NCBI GenBank assembly: GCA_014651175.1
Contig: BMWJ01000006.1
Location: forward strand, 62,001 to 126,000
Length of the DNA: 64,000 bases
DNA from: Streptomyces clavifer
Lineage (GTDB): Bacteria; Actinomycetota; Actinomycetes; Streptomycetales; Streptomycetaceae
Direction of reading: 5' to 3'
The position numbers and the translations under genes are program-made. Below are positions 43,724-53,202 of this stretch, one piece after another; the stretch's first letter is position 1; each line of letters opens with the position of its first letter. A model generated the notes under the pieces. It made no database searches. It worked only from the letters and a program-made list of their open reading frames with translations, and was not told the origin of the DNA.

Positions 43724-44608
43724 ATGACCACGCCCACCACCACGGAAAAGCGGCCGGCCGACCCGGCGCTCTCCGCCGGACCCGCTCCCGCGCCCCCGCC
43801 ACGCCGCCGCTCCCCGGAGCGGGCCGCGCGGCTGCGCAGGGTGGGACTGCGGCTGCTCGCGCTGGCCGTGCTGCTCGCCCTGTGGCAGCTCGTCACCGCC
43901 CTGCGCCTGTGGTCGCCGTTGCTGGTGCCGCCGCCGTCGGCCGTCTGGGACGCGCTCGTCCAGACGTCCGGCACCCATGACGGGGTGCGCGGCTACCAGG
44001 GCCACACCCTGATCGAACATCTGGGCATCAGCCTGCGCCGGATCGCGATCGGTGCGGGCGCCGGTGTCCTCGCCGGGCTGGTGGCCGGGGTGCTGATGGG
44101 CACGCTGCCATGGGTGCGGGTGGTGTTCGAACCGGCGGTGGCCTTCCTGCGGACCCTGCCGCCGCTCGCCTACTTCAGTCTGCTGATCATCTGGTTCGGC
44201 ATCGACGAGGCGCCCAAGCTGTGGCTGCTGGCGATCGCCGCCATGCCGCCCGTGGCCGTGGCCACCGCGTCCGCCGTCGCCTCCGCGCCCGCCTCGCTGG
44301 TGGAGGCCGCACGGGCCATCGGGGCGCGCCGTTCGCAGGTGGTGGCCTCCGTCGTCCTGCCGTCCGCGCTGCCGGAGATCCTGGTCGGCGTGCGCCTCGC
44401 GTTCGGGATCGCCTACTCCTCGGTGGTCGCCGCCGAGACCGTCAACGGGCTGCCCGGCATCGGCGGCCTGATCCGTGACGCGCAGCGCTACAACCAGTCC
44501 GACGTCGTCGTCCTCGGCCTCTTCGCGATCGGCGTCTCCGGACTGCTGATCGACGCGCTGCTGCGGGGCGCCGAGAACCGGCTCGCGCCCTGGCGCCGGC
44601 TGTCGTGA
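43724..44608 (+). CDS. tauC: taurine/sulfonate ABC transporter permease
   Basis: A 294-aa inner-membrane protein from ATG 43724 (CGGAG 6 bases upstream). After a Pro/Ala-rich cytosolic start it has six hydrophobic segments. The EAA loop for ATPase contact reads Glu-Ala-Ala-Arg-Ala-Ile-Gly-Ala (~195-202), followed by Val-Leu-Pro-Ser-Ala-Leu-Pro. It is of the BPD/SsuC-TauC type. The stop is followed 72 bases later by tauA. Substrate assignment rests on the TauA and TauD neighbours. Confidence 0.9.
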   Translation: MTTPTTTEKRPADPALSAGPAPAPPPRRRSPERAARLRRVGLRLLALAVLLALWQLVTALRLWSPLLVPPPSAVWDALVQTSGTHDGVRGYQGHTLIEHLGISLRRIAIGAGAGVLAGLVAGVLMGTLPWVRVVFEPAVAFLRTLPPLAYFSLLIIWFGIDEAPKLWLLAIAAMPPVAVATASAVASAPASLVEAARAIGARRSQVVASVVLPSALPEILVGVRLAFGIAYSSVVAAETVNGLPGIGGLIRDAQRYNQSDVVVLGLFAIGVSGLLIDALLRGAENRLAPWRRLS

Positions 44609-44679
44609 CCCTTCTGCCCCGCCTCCCCGCCTCCTTTCCGCACTCCCTCCCCAGCGATCAACGAACGAAGGACCATGCC

Positions 44680-45744
44680 ATGTCCGGAACACGCGGTCTG
44701 CGCCGCACCTCCCTGCTCGTCGCGGCTCTGGGAGCACTGGTCGTCGTCACCGCCTGCGGTTCCGGCGGTGGCGGGGGCGGTGACGACGGGGGCGACGGGG
44801 GCGACGGCAGGACGATCCGGATCGCCTACCAGGCCTTCCCCAGCGGCGACTTGATCGTGAAGGAGAAGGGTCTGCTGGAGAAGGCCCTGCCGGACCACAC
44901 GATCAAGTGGATCAAATTCGACTCCGGCGCGACCATCAACACCGCCTTCGTCGCGGGCTCGGTCGATCTGGCCGCGATCGGTTCGAGCCCGGTGGCGCGC
45001 GGCCTGTCCGAGCCGTTGAACATCCCGTACAAGGTCACGTGGGTGCTGGACGTCGCCGGTGACAACGAGGGGCTGGTGGCCCGTGACGGCTCCGGCGTCG
45101 AGGACGTCGAGGACCTGGCCGGCCGCAAGGTCGCCACCCCCTTCAGCTCCACCTCGCACTACAGCCTGCTCGCCGCGCTCGACAGGTCGGGCGTGGACGC
45201 GTCGAAGGTGCAGCTGCTCGACCTCGAACCGCAGGACATCGTCGCGGCCTGGTCGCGCGGGGACATCGACGCGGCCTACGTCTGGCTCCCCACGCTCGAC
45301 GAGCTCGGGAAGACCGGGAAGACCCTGGTCTCCAGCCGGGAACTGGCCGCGGCCGGCAAGCCCACGCTCGACCTGGGGGTGGCGTCCACCGCCTTCATAG
45401 AGAAGCAGCCCGAGGTCATCACCGCCTGGCGCAAGGCCCAGGCCCAGGCACTGGACCTGATCCACGACGACCCGTCGGCCGCCGCCGAGGCCGTCGGCAG
45501 GCAGCTCGGGATCAGCCCGCAGGACGCCGCCGCCCAGCTGAAGCAGGGCATCTTCCTCAAGCCCGCCGACCAGTCCGACGCCAAGTGGCTGGGCCGCCCG
45601 GGCCGGGTCGGCGGTCTGGCGGAGAACCTGCGGAGCGCAGCGGAGTTCCTGGCGGGCCAGAAGCAGATCCCGGCCGCGCCGGAACTCACGGAGCTGGAGA
45701 AGGCCGTGTACGTGGAAGGGCTGAGCGATGCCGTCACCGGATGA
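44680..45744 (+). CDS. tauA: taurine ABC transporter substrate-binding lipoprotein
   Basis: A 354-aa lipoprotein from ATG 44680, with a GAAGGA site. The signal peptide has Arg-Arg-Thr and a hydrophobic core and ends in Val-Val-Thr-Ala-Cys (lipid Cys ~26). A Gly/Asp-rich spacer follows. The mature part closely follows TauA: Ile-Ala-Tyr-Gln-Ala-Phe-Pro-Ser-Gly-Asp near the start, Thr-Pro-Phe-Ser-Ser-Thr-Ser-His-Tyr-Ser-Leu-Leu and Ala-Ala-Trp-x-Arg-Gly-Asp-Ile-Asp-x-Ala-Tyr-Val-Trp. This makes taurine more likely than alkanesulfonates. It is anchored on the outer face of the membrane. Its end overlaps tauB by 17 bases. Confidence 0.92.
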   Translation: MSGTRGLRRTSLLVAALGALVVVTACGSGGGGGGDDGGDGGDGRTIRIAYQAFPSGDLIVKEKGLLEKALPDHTIKWIKFDSGATINTAFVAGSVDLAAIGSSPVARGLSEPLNIPYKVTWVLDVAGDNEGLVARDGSGVEDVEDLAGRKVATPFSSTSHYSLLAALDRSGVDASKVQLLDLEPQDIVAAWSRGDIDAAYVWLPTLDELGKTGKTLVSSRELAAAGKPTLDLGVASTAFIEKQPEVITAWRKAQAQALDLIHDDPSAAAEAVGRQLGISPQDAAAQLKQGIFLKPADQSDAKWLGRPGRVGGLAENLRSAAEFLAGQKQIPAAPELTELEKAVYVEGLSDAVTG

Positions 45745-46573
45745 CCGCCGGACAGGTGCCCGGGAAGCCGGTCCGGCCGGGGCCGGGGCCGCTCCGTCGG
45801 ACGTCACGCCCGCCGTGGCCGTACGCGAGGTGACCCACCGCTACGGTCGCGGCGCGGACGCCGTGACCGCCCTCGGCCCCCTGTCGCTCGACATCCCCGC
45901 CGGCGAGTTCCTGGTGCTCGTGGGCCCGTCCGGGAGCGGGAAGAGCACACTCCTGCGGCTGATCGCCGGCTTCGAACACGCCTCCTCCGGCGAAGTCACC
46001 GTGCACGGCCGGACGCCGGAACCGGGACGTCAGGCAGGAGTCGTCTTCCAGCAGCCCCGGCTGTTCCCCTGGCGCACGGTCGGAGAGAACATCGCCCTGG
46101 CGCTGCGCTACGCCGGAGTCCCCCGGGCCGAACGCCCCGCCCGCGTCGAGGAGCTCCTGGAGCGGGTCGGGCTGGCCGGTACCGCACGCCGCAGGACCTG
46201 GCAGATATCGGGGGGCCAGCAGCAGCGGGTGGCCATCGCCCGGGCCCTGGCCGGCGGCAAGGACCTGCTGCTGCTCGACGAGCCGTTCGCCGCCCTGGAC
46301 GCACTCACGCGTGAACGGCTCCAGGAGGACCTGCGGACGGTCAGCTCCCGGACCGGGATCACCTCGGTCTTCGTCACGCACAGCGTGGACGAGGCCGTCT
46401 TCCTCGGCACCCGTGCCGTCGTCCTGAGCGCCGGTCCGGGCACCGTCGCGCTGGACGTCCCCATCCCCCTCCCCCGTACCGGGAGTGAGGACCCGGACGG
46501 GCTGCGGGGGCTGCCCGAGTACGCCGCGCTGCGCGCCGAGATCGGCGCGGCGGTACGCGACGCGGCCCGCTGA
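45728..46573 (+). CDS. tauB: taurine/sulfonate ABC transporter ATP-binding protein
   Basis: A 281-aa ATPase from ATG 45728, whose start overlaps the tauA end by 17 bases, so it is translationally coupled. Walker A Gly-Pro-Ser-Gly-Ser-Gly-Lys-Ser-Thr is at ~66-74, Q-loop Phe-Gln-Gln-Pro-Arg-Leu-Phe-Pro-Trp at ~108-116, signature Ile-Ser-Gly-Gly-Gln-Gln-Gln-Arg at ~159-166, Walker B Leu-Leu-Leu-Leu-Asp-Glu-Pro-Phe at ~178-185 and H-loop Val-Thr-His-Ser-Val-Asp-Glu-Ala near 216. It energises uptake through TauC. Confidence 0.93.
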   Translation: MPSPDDRRTGAREAGPAGAGAAPSDVTPAVAVREVTHRYGRGADAVTALGPLSLDIPAGEFLVLVGPSGSGKSTLLRLIAGFEHASSGEVTVHGRTPEPGRQAGVVFQQPRLFPWRTVGENIALALRYAGVPRAERPARVEELLERVGLAGTARRRTWQISGGQQQRVAIARALAGGKDLLLLDEPFAALDALTRERLQEDLRTVSSRTGITSVFVTHSVDEAVFLGTRAVVLSAGPGTVALDVPIPLPRTGSEDPDGLRGLPEYAALRAEIGAAVRDAAR

Positions 46574-46632
46574 ACCCGACGGGCCGCCCCCGGCGGGCGG
46601 CCCGGCACACCCCCACGCAGACAGGAGTTCCC

Positions 46633-47568
46633 ATGTCCCCCACCACGTCCGTCGTCCCCGGTTCCGCGCTGCGCGCGTCCAGGCTTCCTCCGGACGGGCT
46701 GTACGAGGGCCCCCGCGAGCTGCGCAGGCTGGCGCCGGGACAGCCCGACCGGCCCTACGCGCTGTTCGGCGTCCGTCCGCTCGGCCCGCTGATCGGGGCC
46801 GAGATCGGCGGTGTCGACCTGACCCGTCCGCTCGCTCCCGCCGTGCGCGCGGAGCTCGACCGGGCACTGCTGGAGTGGAAGGTGCTCTTCTTCCGCGGGC
46901 AGCACCCCACCTCGGCCGAGCAGCGGGCCTTCGCCCGCAACTGGGGCGAGCTGGAGACCAATCCCCTGCTGGCCGCCGGGGACGATCCGGAGGTGGCGCG
47001 CTTCGACCGCTCGTCCGCACCGGCCTTCGAGAACGTGTGGCACACCGATGTGACGTTCCGCGAGCGGCCCGCGCTCGGCGCGGTTCTCCAGCTCCGCGAG
47101 GTGCCCCCGTACGGCGGCGACACGATGTGGGCCGACATGGCCGCCGCGTACGACAATCTTCCGCCGCGGGTGAAGGCGCGACTCGAGGGTGCGCGCGCGG
47201 TGCACGACTTCGTACCGGGATTCGCCCGGTTCACCCCCGAGGAGCGGCTGATCCCCTTCCAGGACCGGTTCCCGCCGGTCGAACACCCGGTGGTGCGGAC
47301 GCATCCCGCCACCGGACGCCGGATGCTCTTCGTCAACACCTCGTTCACCACCCGGATCGTGGGCTGGGACCGGGAGGAGAGCGACCGCATGCTGCGCCTG
47401 CTGTTCCAGCAGGCGCACGTGCCCGAGTACCAGGTGCGCTTCACCTGGCGCGCGGGGGACGTCGCATTCTGGGACAACCGGGCCACGCAGCACTACGCGG
47501 TGAACGACTACGCCCCGCACCGCAGGGTGGCCGAGCGTGTCGCCGTCGCGGGCGACCGCCCGCGCTGA
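46633..47568 (+). CDS. tauD: TauD-family alpha-ketoglutarate-dependent dioxygenase
   Basis: A 311-aa non-heme iron enzyme from ATG 46633 (AGGAG at ideal spacing). Iron ligands are in Trp-His-Thr-Asp-Val-Thr-Phe (His136, Asp138) and in the C-terminal Asn-Arg-Ala-Thr-Gln-His-Tyr-Ala (His ~285). The co-substrate Arg follows in Asp-Tyr-Ala-Pro-His-Arg-Arg. TauD hydroxylates taurine next to the sulfonate, releasing sulfite and aminoacetaldehyde. Sulfite then feeds cysteine synthesis, which fits the cysteine leader upstream. A ~35-residue N-terminal extension precedes the usual start. Related 2,4-D or alkylsulfate dioxygenases are the alternative; the tauABC context favours taurine. Confidence 0.88.
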   Translation: MSPTTSVVPGSALRASRLPPDGLYEGPRELRRLAPGQPDRPYALFGVRPLGPLIGAEIGGVDLTRPLAPAVRAELDRALLEWKVLFFRGQHPTSAEQRAFARNWGELETNPLLAAGDDPEVARFDRSSAPAFENVWHTDVTFRERPALGAVLQLREVPPYGGDTMWADMAAAYDNLPPRVKARLEGARAVHDFVPGFARFTPEERLIPFQDRFPPVEHPVVRTHPATGRRMLFVNTSFTTRIVGWDREESDRMLRLLFQQAHVPEYQVRFTWRAGDVAFWDNRATQHYAVNDYAPHRRVAERVAVAGDRPR

Positions 47569-47595
47569 CCGACCGCCCGCGCGGCGCCACAGGGG

Positions 47596-49029
47596 TCAGC
47601 CCGTGCGGCGCAGCAGGGCCAGGTACATCGCGTCGGTGCCGTGGAGGTGGGGCCACAGCTGGATGTCGGGCCCGTCGCCCAGCGCGGGGACTCCGGGCAG
47701 CAGCGGCCGGGCGTCGACCCACTCCGCCTCGACCGGTGCTCCGCCGCGTCCCTTGAGCACGTCCTCGACGACGACACGCGTCTCCGCGAGATGCGGTGAG
47801 CAGGTCGCGTAGCCGACGACCCCGCCGATCCGCACGGCCTTCAACGCCTCGCGCAGCAGGCCGCGTTGCAGGGGCGCGAAGCTCTCCAGGTCCTCGGCGC
47901 GACGCCGCCAGCGGGACTCCGGGCGCCGGCGCAGCGCACCCAGGCCCGAGCACGGGACGTCCATCAGGACCCGGTCGAAGGAGCCGGGCTGCCAGGGCGG
48001 CCGGGTTCCGTCGGCGGTGATCACCTGGTAGGGGCCGGGGTTTCCGGCCAGGGCGCGCTCGACGAGCCGGGCGCGGTGCGGCTGCTTCTCGGCGGCGAGC
48101 AGGGTCGCGCCGCGTCCGGCGGCGAGCGCGGCGAGCAGGGCCGCCTTGCCTCCCGGGCCCGCGCAGCCGTCCAGCCAGCGGGTGTCCGTGCCTTCGACGG
48201 GTGCCAGGGCCAGGGCGGCGGCGACGAGCTGGCTGCCCTCGTCCTGCACGCCGGCGCTGCCGTCCCGGACGGCGGCCAGGGCACCGGGCTCGCCGCCCTC
48301 GGCCATGCGCACGGCGTACGGCGACCAGCGGCCGGGGAGGCCGCTCTCCTCGCCGAGGGCGTCCAGCAGCTCGTCGGTGGTCGAGCGGCCGGGGCGGGCG
48401 ACCAGCGTCACCTCGGGCCGTTCGTTGTCGGCCTCCAGCAGGTCCTCGATCCCGGCGCGTCCACCGCCCAGGGCGTCCCAGAGGGCGGAGACGATCCACC
48501 GGGGGTGCGAATGGACGATGGAGAGGTGCGCCTCGGCGTCCTCGTCGTACGAGGGGGCGACACGCTCCACCCAGCCGTCGAGGTCGTGCGCGGTCACCTT
48601 GCGCAGCACCGCGTTGACGAACTTGGCACGCCCCTCGCCCAGCACGACACGGGCCAGCTCCACGCTGGCGGAGACGGCCGCGTGGGTCGGGATGCGGGTG
48701 CCGAGCAGCTGGTGGACGCCCATGTTGAGGACGTCGAGCACCGGCGGGTCGACCTCGCGCAACGGCCGGTCGATGCAGGCGGCGACGATCGCGTCGTACG
48801 TGCCCTGGCGGCGCAGGGTGCCGTAGACCAGCTCGGTCGCCAGCGCCGCGTCCCGGCTGTCGAAATCGCCCTTGGCGCGTGCCTTCTTCAGCAGCGGGGG
48901 CAGGATGAGGTTGGCGTACGCGTCGCGTTCGTCGACGACCCTGAGCGCCTCGAAGGCGAGGAACCGGACGGGATCCTTCTGCGGGCGGCGGTGCGGCTTG
49001 GCGGGACGGCGACGCTGCTGGTCGTTCAC
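47596..49029 (-). CDS. rsmB: 16S rRNA (cytosine-967-C5)-methyltransferase
   Basis: A 477-aa RsmB/Fmu protein. I start it at GTG 49029 (GGAG upstream); the longer frame to 49155 is Gly/Ala-rich. The N-terminal NusB-like helical domain spans ~20-160. The SAM-dependent domain has Asp-Gly-Cys-Ala-Gly-Pro-Gly-Gly-Lys (SAM site, ~316-324), Met-Asp-Val-Pro-Cys-Ser-Gly-Leu-Gly (first catalytic Cys) and Tyr-Ala-Thr-Cys-Ser-Pro (second Cys). It methylates C967 of 16S rRNA. Convergent with tauD, 27 bases apart, and downstream of fmt in a translation-related operon. Confidence 0.95.
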   Translation of the reverse strand: MNDQQRRRPAKPHRRPQKDPVRFLAFEALRVVDERDAYANLILPPLLKKARAKGDFDSRDAALATELVYGTLRRQGTYDAIVAACIDRPLREVDPPVLDVLNMGVHQLLGTRIPTHAAVSASVELARVVLGEGRAKFVNAVLRKVTAHDLDGWVERVAPSYDEDAEAHLSIVHSHPRWIVSALWDALGGGRAGIEDLLEADNERPEVTLVARPGRSTTDELLDALGEESGLPGRWSPYAVRMAEGGEPGALAAVRDGSAGVQDEGSQLVAAALALAPVEGTDTRWLDGCAGPGGKAALLAALAAGRGATLLAAEKQPHRARLVERALAGNPGPYQVITADGTRPPWQPGSFDRVLMDVPCSGLGALRRRPESRWRRRAEDLESFAPLQRGLLREALKAVRIGGVVGYATCSPHLAETRVVVEDVLKGRGGAPVEAEWVDARPLLPGVPALGDGPDIQLWPHLHGTDAMYLALLRRTG

Positions 49030-49117
49030 GTGAAAGGTGCTCCGCTGAGGGTGAGGGGGCGAACCGGTCCAGCCTACGTCGCCCGCCCCCGCCCCCGCTC
49101 CGGACCGCCGGGCCGGC

Positions 49118-50050
49118 TCAGAGGCCCAGCAGCTCGCCGTGGACGATGCGGACACCGCGCGCCCAGTCGGCGGCCTTCATCGGCTTCTTGCCCTGCGGCT
49201 GGACCCAGAGGAGCTCCACCGCGTGGGAGCCGGTGCCGACGCAGACGTTGTTCTTGCCCGCGGACAGCTCCCCCGGTGCGAGATCGGTGCGATCCACGAC
49301 GGGCGCCGCCTGGACCAGCTTGAGCCGTTCCCCGCGGAACAGGGTCCACGCGCCGGGTGCCGGCGTGCAGCCGCGCACCACGCGGTCGACCCGCAGCGCG
49401 GGCGCGGACCACTGCACCTGGGCGTCCTCGACGGTGATCTTGGGCGCCAGGGTGACGCCCTCGGCGGGCTGCGGGACGGCGTGCAGGGTGCCGTCCTCGA
49501 TGCCGTCCATGGTCGCGGAGAGCAGCCCGGCACCGGCGAAGGCCAGCCGGGTGAGCAGGTCACCGCTCGTGTCGGTGGGCCGCACCTCCTCGGTCAGGAC
49601 GCCGTAGACCGGGCCGGAGTCCAGCCCCTCCTCGATCAGGAAGGTCGACGCGCCGGTGACCTCGTCCCCGGCCATCACCGCGTGCTGCACGGGTGCGGCG
49701 CCGCGCCAGGCGGGGAGCAGGGAGAAGTGCAGGTTGACCCAGCCGCGGGCGGGGACGGCGAGAGCGGCCTTGGGCAGCAGCGCGCCGTACGCGACGACGG
49801 GGCAGCAGTCCGGCGCGATCTCCCGCAGCCGCGCCAGGAAGTCCTCGTCCCGGGGCCTGACCGGCTTGAGGACCTCGATCCCCGCCTCCTCGGCGCGGTC
49901 GGCCACCGGACTGGCGACCAGCCGGCGCCCCCGGCCCGCGGGTGCGTCGGGCCGGGTGACGACGGCGGCCACCTCGTGGCGGCCTGAGGCGATCAGGGCG
50001 TCCAGGGCGGGGACGGCGACCTCGGGGGTGCCTGCGAAGACGAGCTTCAT
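49118..50050 (-). CDS. fmt: methionyl-tRNA formyltransferase
   Basis: A 310-aa enzyme from ATG 50050 giving [12 protein letters not shown]. The formyl-transfer site is visible as Asn-Leu-His-Phe-Ser-Leu-Leu-Pro-x-Trp-Arg-Gly-Ala-Ala-Pro-Val (~104-119), and the C-terminal OB-like tRNA-binding domain covers ~205-305. It formylates initiator Met-tRNA. It lies 88 bases upstream of rsmB on the same strand. The 299 bases before it (50051-50349) hold divergent promoters and no gene. Confidence 0.96.
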   Translation of the reverse strand: MKLVFAGTPEVAVPALDALIASGRHEVAAVVTRPDAPAGRGRRLVASPVADRAEEAGIEVLKPVRPRDEDFLARLREIAPDCCPVVAYGALLPKAALAVPARGWVNLHFSLLPAWRGAAPVQHAVMAGDEVTGASTFLIEEGLDSGPVYGVLTEEVRPTDTSGDLLTRLAFAGAGLLSATMDGIEDGTLHAVPQPAEGVTLAPKITVEDAQVQWSAPALRVDRVVRGCTPAPGAWTLFRGERLKLVQAAPVVDRTDLAPGELSAGKNNVCVGTGSHAVELLWVQPQGKKPMKAADWARGVRIVHGELLGL

Positions 50051-50349
50051 GGGTGGCGGACTGCCTCTCGGGCCGGAACGTACGGTGGCGTGGCGAGCAG
50101 CACACCAGTCTAGGCGGTGCCGCGGGACCGCCGCCTGCCGCACCGCGAGGGTGGTCCCGCGACACGGCCCGGTGGCCTCGTGGCCGGGGGGCGTACGCAT
50201 GTCCGTGCGCTCTGTGCATATGCGCATACGCCCCTACAGCGTGACCACATCGACGGGTGAGGCGTTGGTCAAGTGAGATTGACCGAAGTGGGCCGCCCCC
50301 AGCGCGGTCCGATCCTTTCAACTTCCACGCCGGTTCGAGAGGCTTGTTC

Positions 50350-50886
50350 ATGGCCGACCACGCAACCCACGACGCCCAAGCGCGTGCCAGTCTGCACCTG
50401 TTGGTGCGGGACATCGAGCGGGTCCGGCGGCAGGTGGACGCGCTGCGCACCCTCACTGCGCAGCTGGGCAACGTCTACCGTCCGCGCCGTTCCGGCCCGT
50501 CCGCGGGCTTCGTCGTCTACGGCAGGGCACCGGCTCCGACGGTCCGGCTCGCCCAGGAACTGCGGGACAGCGTCGAGACGCTGGTCACGGCGGCGGTGGA
50601 CTTCGACCGCTCGCTGGGCTTCTCCTGGGACGCGGTGGGTTCGGCGCTCGGGGTCACGAAGCAGGCGGTGCACCGGCGTTACGGCGCGCGCCGCAACACC
50701 CCGCCGCCGGAGACCGCCGAGGACCCCGCGGAGAGCGTGGCCCGTCCGCAGCCCGCGCCGGCCTCCTCCCCCGCACTGCCTGTCGTACCCGCGGCCCGCT
50801 CCATGCCGCCGCAGCCGTCGGCCGACCGTCCCTCACCGCGCGAGGAGCTGCGTCCCGGAGCCTTCCCGGGTCCGCGCAACGGCTGA
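50350..50886 (+). CDS. hypothetical protein with a helix-turn-helix-like segment
   Basis: A 178-aa protein from ATG 50350; the upstream in-frame extension to 50257 has no site. The middle part reads [22 protein letters not shown], a clear helix-turn-helix recognition pattern of the kind seen in small actinobacterial regulators. The N-terminal part is a heptad-like helix (Ile-Glu-Arg-Val-Arg-Arg-Gln-Val). The last ~50 residues are Pro/Ser-rich. The target is unknown. It stands alone on the plus strand between fmt and priA. Confidence 0.75.
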   Translation: MADHATHDAQARASLHLLVRDIERVRRQVDALRTLTAQLGNVYRPRRSGPSAGFVVYGRAPAPTVRLAQELRDSVETLVTAAVDFDRSLGFSWDAVGSALGVTKQAVHRRYGARRNTPPPETAEDPAESVARPQPAPASSPALPVVPAARSMPPQPSADRPSPREELRPGAFPGPRNG

Positions 50887-50940
50887 CGGACGGGCGGGGC
50901 GCGGGAGGAGTGGGCCGGCCTGATCCGGCCCTTCCGCGTG

Positions 50941-53085
50941 TCAGCCGATGTCCGGCGGATCGATCCTGATGCGTACCGGATCGCCGGTCCCCCGGGCCGT
51001 CCGCGCCGCCTGCGCCGCCTTCAGGGCTGCGGCGAGTGCCGCCCCCCGCCCCGGCGGGACCCTGACCAGTGCCCGCTCCCAGGTTTCGCCGGGCGGGGCG
51101 TCACCCTGTCTTCGGGGCCTGCCCGAGGCCGCCCCCGGCAGCGGGACCGGGCCGAGGACCTCCGCCTCGGGCGGCAGTCCGGTGGCGGCGAGGTACGCGG
51201 CGATGGCCTCCGGCGGCCCGGTGACCGAGGCCATCCGGGACACCGGCGGGAAGCCCAGCTCGGCCCGCTCCGCGAGCTCGCGGCGGGCGTGGCCGACCGG
51301 GTCCCAGCGGACCAGGGCCTGGACGGGGCGCAGGGTCGGCTCGGCCACGATCACCACTGTGCCGCCCTCGGGCTGTCCCCGCACCAGTGCGGCGGCGGCC
51401 GTCCAGCGGCGCAGTGCCTCCTCGCCCGCCCGCAGGTCGGGCCGTCCGACCATCGCCCAGCCGTCCAGCAGCAGCGCCGCGGCGTAGCCACCCTCGGCCA
51501 CGGGCTCCGCCCCGGGGGTGCTGACCACCAGGGCGGGCTGTCCGGGTACGGAGTCCAGCACGTGGTCCCGGCCGGACGTCCGCACCGGAACGGCGGGGAA
51601 GGCCCGGCCCAGCTCCTCGGCGGTCCGCCGGGCACCGACGATCTGCGCCCGCAGCCGCACCCCACCGCACGCGGCGCAGCTCCAGGCCGTCTCGGCGCGC
51701 CCGCACCAGGCGCAGTTCAGATCCTGCTGGTCCGGGGCCTCGATCGGTCCCGCGCAGTGCCTGCAGCGCGCGGGCTCACGGCAGCGCTCGCAGGCGAGCC
51801 GGGGCGCGTAGCCGCGGCGCGGCACCTGGACCAGCACCGGGCCGCTGCGCAGCCCTTCGCGTACGGTCTGCCAGGCGAGGCTGGGCAGCCGCGCCGAGCG
51901 CGCCGCACCGTCCCGCGCGAGCTCGCCGTCGCCGACGGTGCGCACCAGCGGCGCGGCGATCCGCAGCTGGTCCCGGTCGGCGCGCAGGGGCAGCGCCCAG
52001 CCGTTCTCGACGAGCTGGGCGGCCTCCACCGTGCAGCTCGTCGCCCCGAGCAGGAAGGCGCACCGGCCGTGCGCCGCGCGCAGCTCCAGCACCTCGCGGA
52101 CGTGCGGGAACGGGGCGTTGTCGTCGCTGTGGCTCGAGTCCCCGTCGTCCCAGACGGCCACCAGTCCCAGATCGGGGACGGGTGCGAACATCGCGGCCCT
52201 CGTCCCGACCACCGCGCGCACGGAACCGCGCCGGACGGCGAGCCACTCCCTGTACCGCTTCTCGGGCCCTGAGTCCGCCGTCAGGAGTGCGTGGCGCCCC
52301 TTGCCCATCACCTCGGTGAGCGCGGCGTCCACCCGCCCCGCGGTCCGCCCGTCCGGTACGACGACGAGCGCGCCGCGGCCGGAGGCCAGGGTCGCGGCGA
52401 CGGCCCGGGCGATCTCTCCGGGCCAGTGCGGCCCCGGCAGCGCGGTCCACACGGCTCTGGGCGCGCCGCCCTCGGCCAGCGCCCGCAGGAACGCGGGCCC
52501 CTGGGCGTACCGCTCCCAGGTCCCGGGGGAGGGGGCGGGCGGTGGCGGCAGGGGCGCGGGCGAGGGCTTGGACTCGGCCCTGCCGTTCCTCGGCGGCACG
52601 GCGAGCTGCAGCACATCGGCGAGGCTGCCCGCGTACCGGTCGGCGACGGCCCGGGAGAGCGCCAGCAGCTCGGGGCCGAGCACCGGCTCGGGCGAGACGA
52701 CGTAGGCGAGGGCCGCCAGGGCCCCCTGGTAGTCCGATTCGGCTCGCCGCTCGATGAGGAATCCGTCGATGAGCCCGCCGCCCTCGCGCCGGCCGCCCCG
52801 GACCTGCCGCCCGCCGGCCCCGAACCGCACACGCACCCGGACGCCGGGCTGCGCCTCGGCGTCGAGCTCCTCGGGGACGGCGTAGTCGAAGTACTGATCG
52901 AGGTGGAGCGCGCCCTTGTTCACCAGGACGCGGGCCACCGGCAGGTTCTCGGCGAGCGCCGCACCCCGCCAGGTGCGGGGTTTTGCCCGCGGCACCTTGG
53001 CCCGGCGCACCGTCTCCCGGATGAGCGCAAGCTGCTCCGGTGCCCCGGCGTCGGGCTCGTCGGACTGCTCGTTGTCGCTGCTCAC
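50941..53085 (-). CDS. priA: PriA-like primosomal protein N' with eroded helicase motifs
   Basis: A 714-aa protein. I start it at GTG 53085 (TAGGAA upstream), not the ATG at 53136. The N-terminal DNA-binding part and the Cys-rich zinc region (Cys-Glu-Arg-Cys, Cys-Arg-His-Cys, Cys-Ala-Trp-Cys, Cys-Ala-Ala-Cys; ~450-495) are kept. The Walker A Gly-x-Thr-Gly-Ser-Gly-Lys-Thr of helicase PriA is not found; the region reads Pro-His-Trp-Pro-Gly-Glu-Ile. The DEEH box is replaced by Trp-Asp-Asp-Gly-Asp. It may still load the replisome at forks without ATP-driven unwinding, as proposed for other actinobacterial PriA proteins. Confidence 0.9.
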   Translation of the reverse strand: MSSDNEQSDEPDAGAPEQLALIRETVRRAKVPRAKPRTWRGAALAENLPVARVLVNKGALHLDQYFDYAVPEELDAEAQPGVRVRVRFGAGGRQVRGGRREGGGLIDGFLIERRAESDYQGALAALAYVVSPEPVLGPELLALSRAVADRYAGSLADVLQLAVPPRNGRAESKPSPAPLPPPPAPSPGTWERYAQGPAFLRALAEGGAPRAVWTALPGPHWPGEIARAVAATLASGRGALVVVPDGRTAGRVDAALTEVMGKGRHALLTADSGPEKRYREWLAVRRGSVRAVVGTRAAMFAPVPDLGLVAVWDDGDSSHSDDNAPFPHVREVLELRAAHGRCAFLLGATSCTVEAAQLVENGWALPLRADRDQLRIAAPLVRTVGDGELARDGAARSARLPSLAWQTVREGLRSGPVLVQVPRRGYAPRLACERCREPARCRHCAGPIEAPDQQDLNCAWCGRAETAWSCAACGGVRLRAQIVGARRTAEELGRAFPAVPVRTSGRDHVLDSVPGQPALVVSTPGAEPVAEGGYAAALLLDGWAMVGRPDLRAGEEALRRWTAAAALVRGQPEGGTVVIVAEPTLRPVQALVRWDPVGHARRELAERAELGFPPVSRMASVTGPPEAIAAYLAATGLPPEAEVLGPVPLPGAASGRPRRQGDAPPGETWERALVRVPPGRGAALAAALKAAQAARTARGTGDPVRIRIDPPDIG

Positions 53086-53202
53086 AGCCAAATTCCTACC
53101 AGACGGCACTGACAGCGGTGGCGGCCCCGGCAGCACGGAGGCCGGGGCCCCGACACCGCGTACGGCATCCGGGCCCCGGCCTGCGGGCCGACGACAGCGT
53201 GC

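Noticed and set aside
43057-43974. 305-codon minus-strand frame upstream of rpe
   Set aside because: Arg/Gly/Pro-rich with no family motif, and it runs antisense through the leader peptide and the start of tauC.
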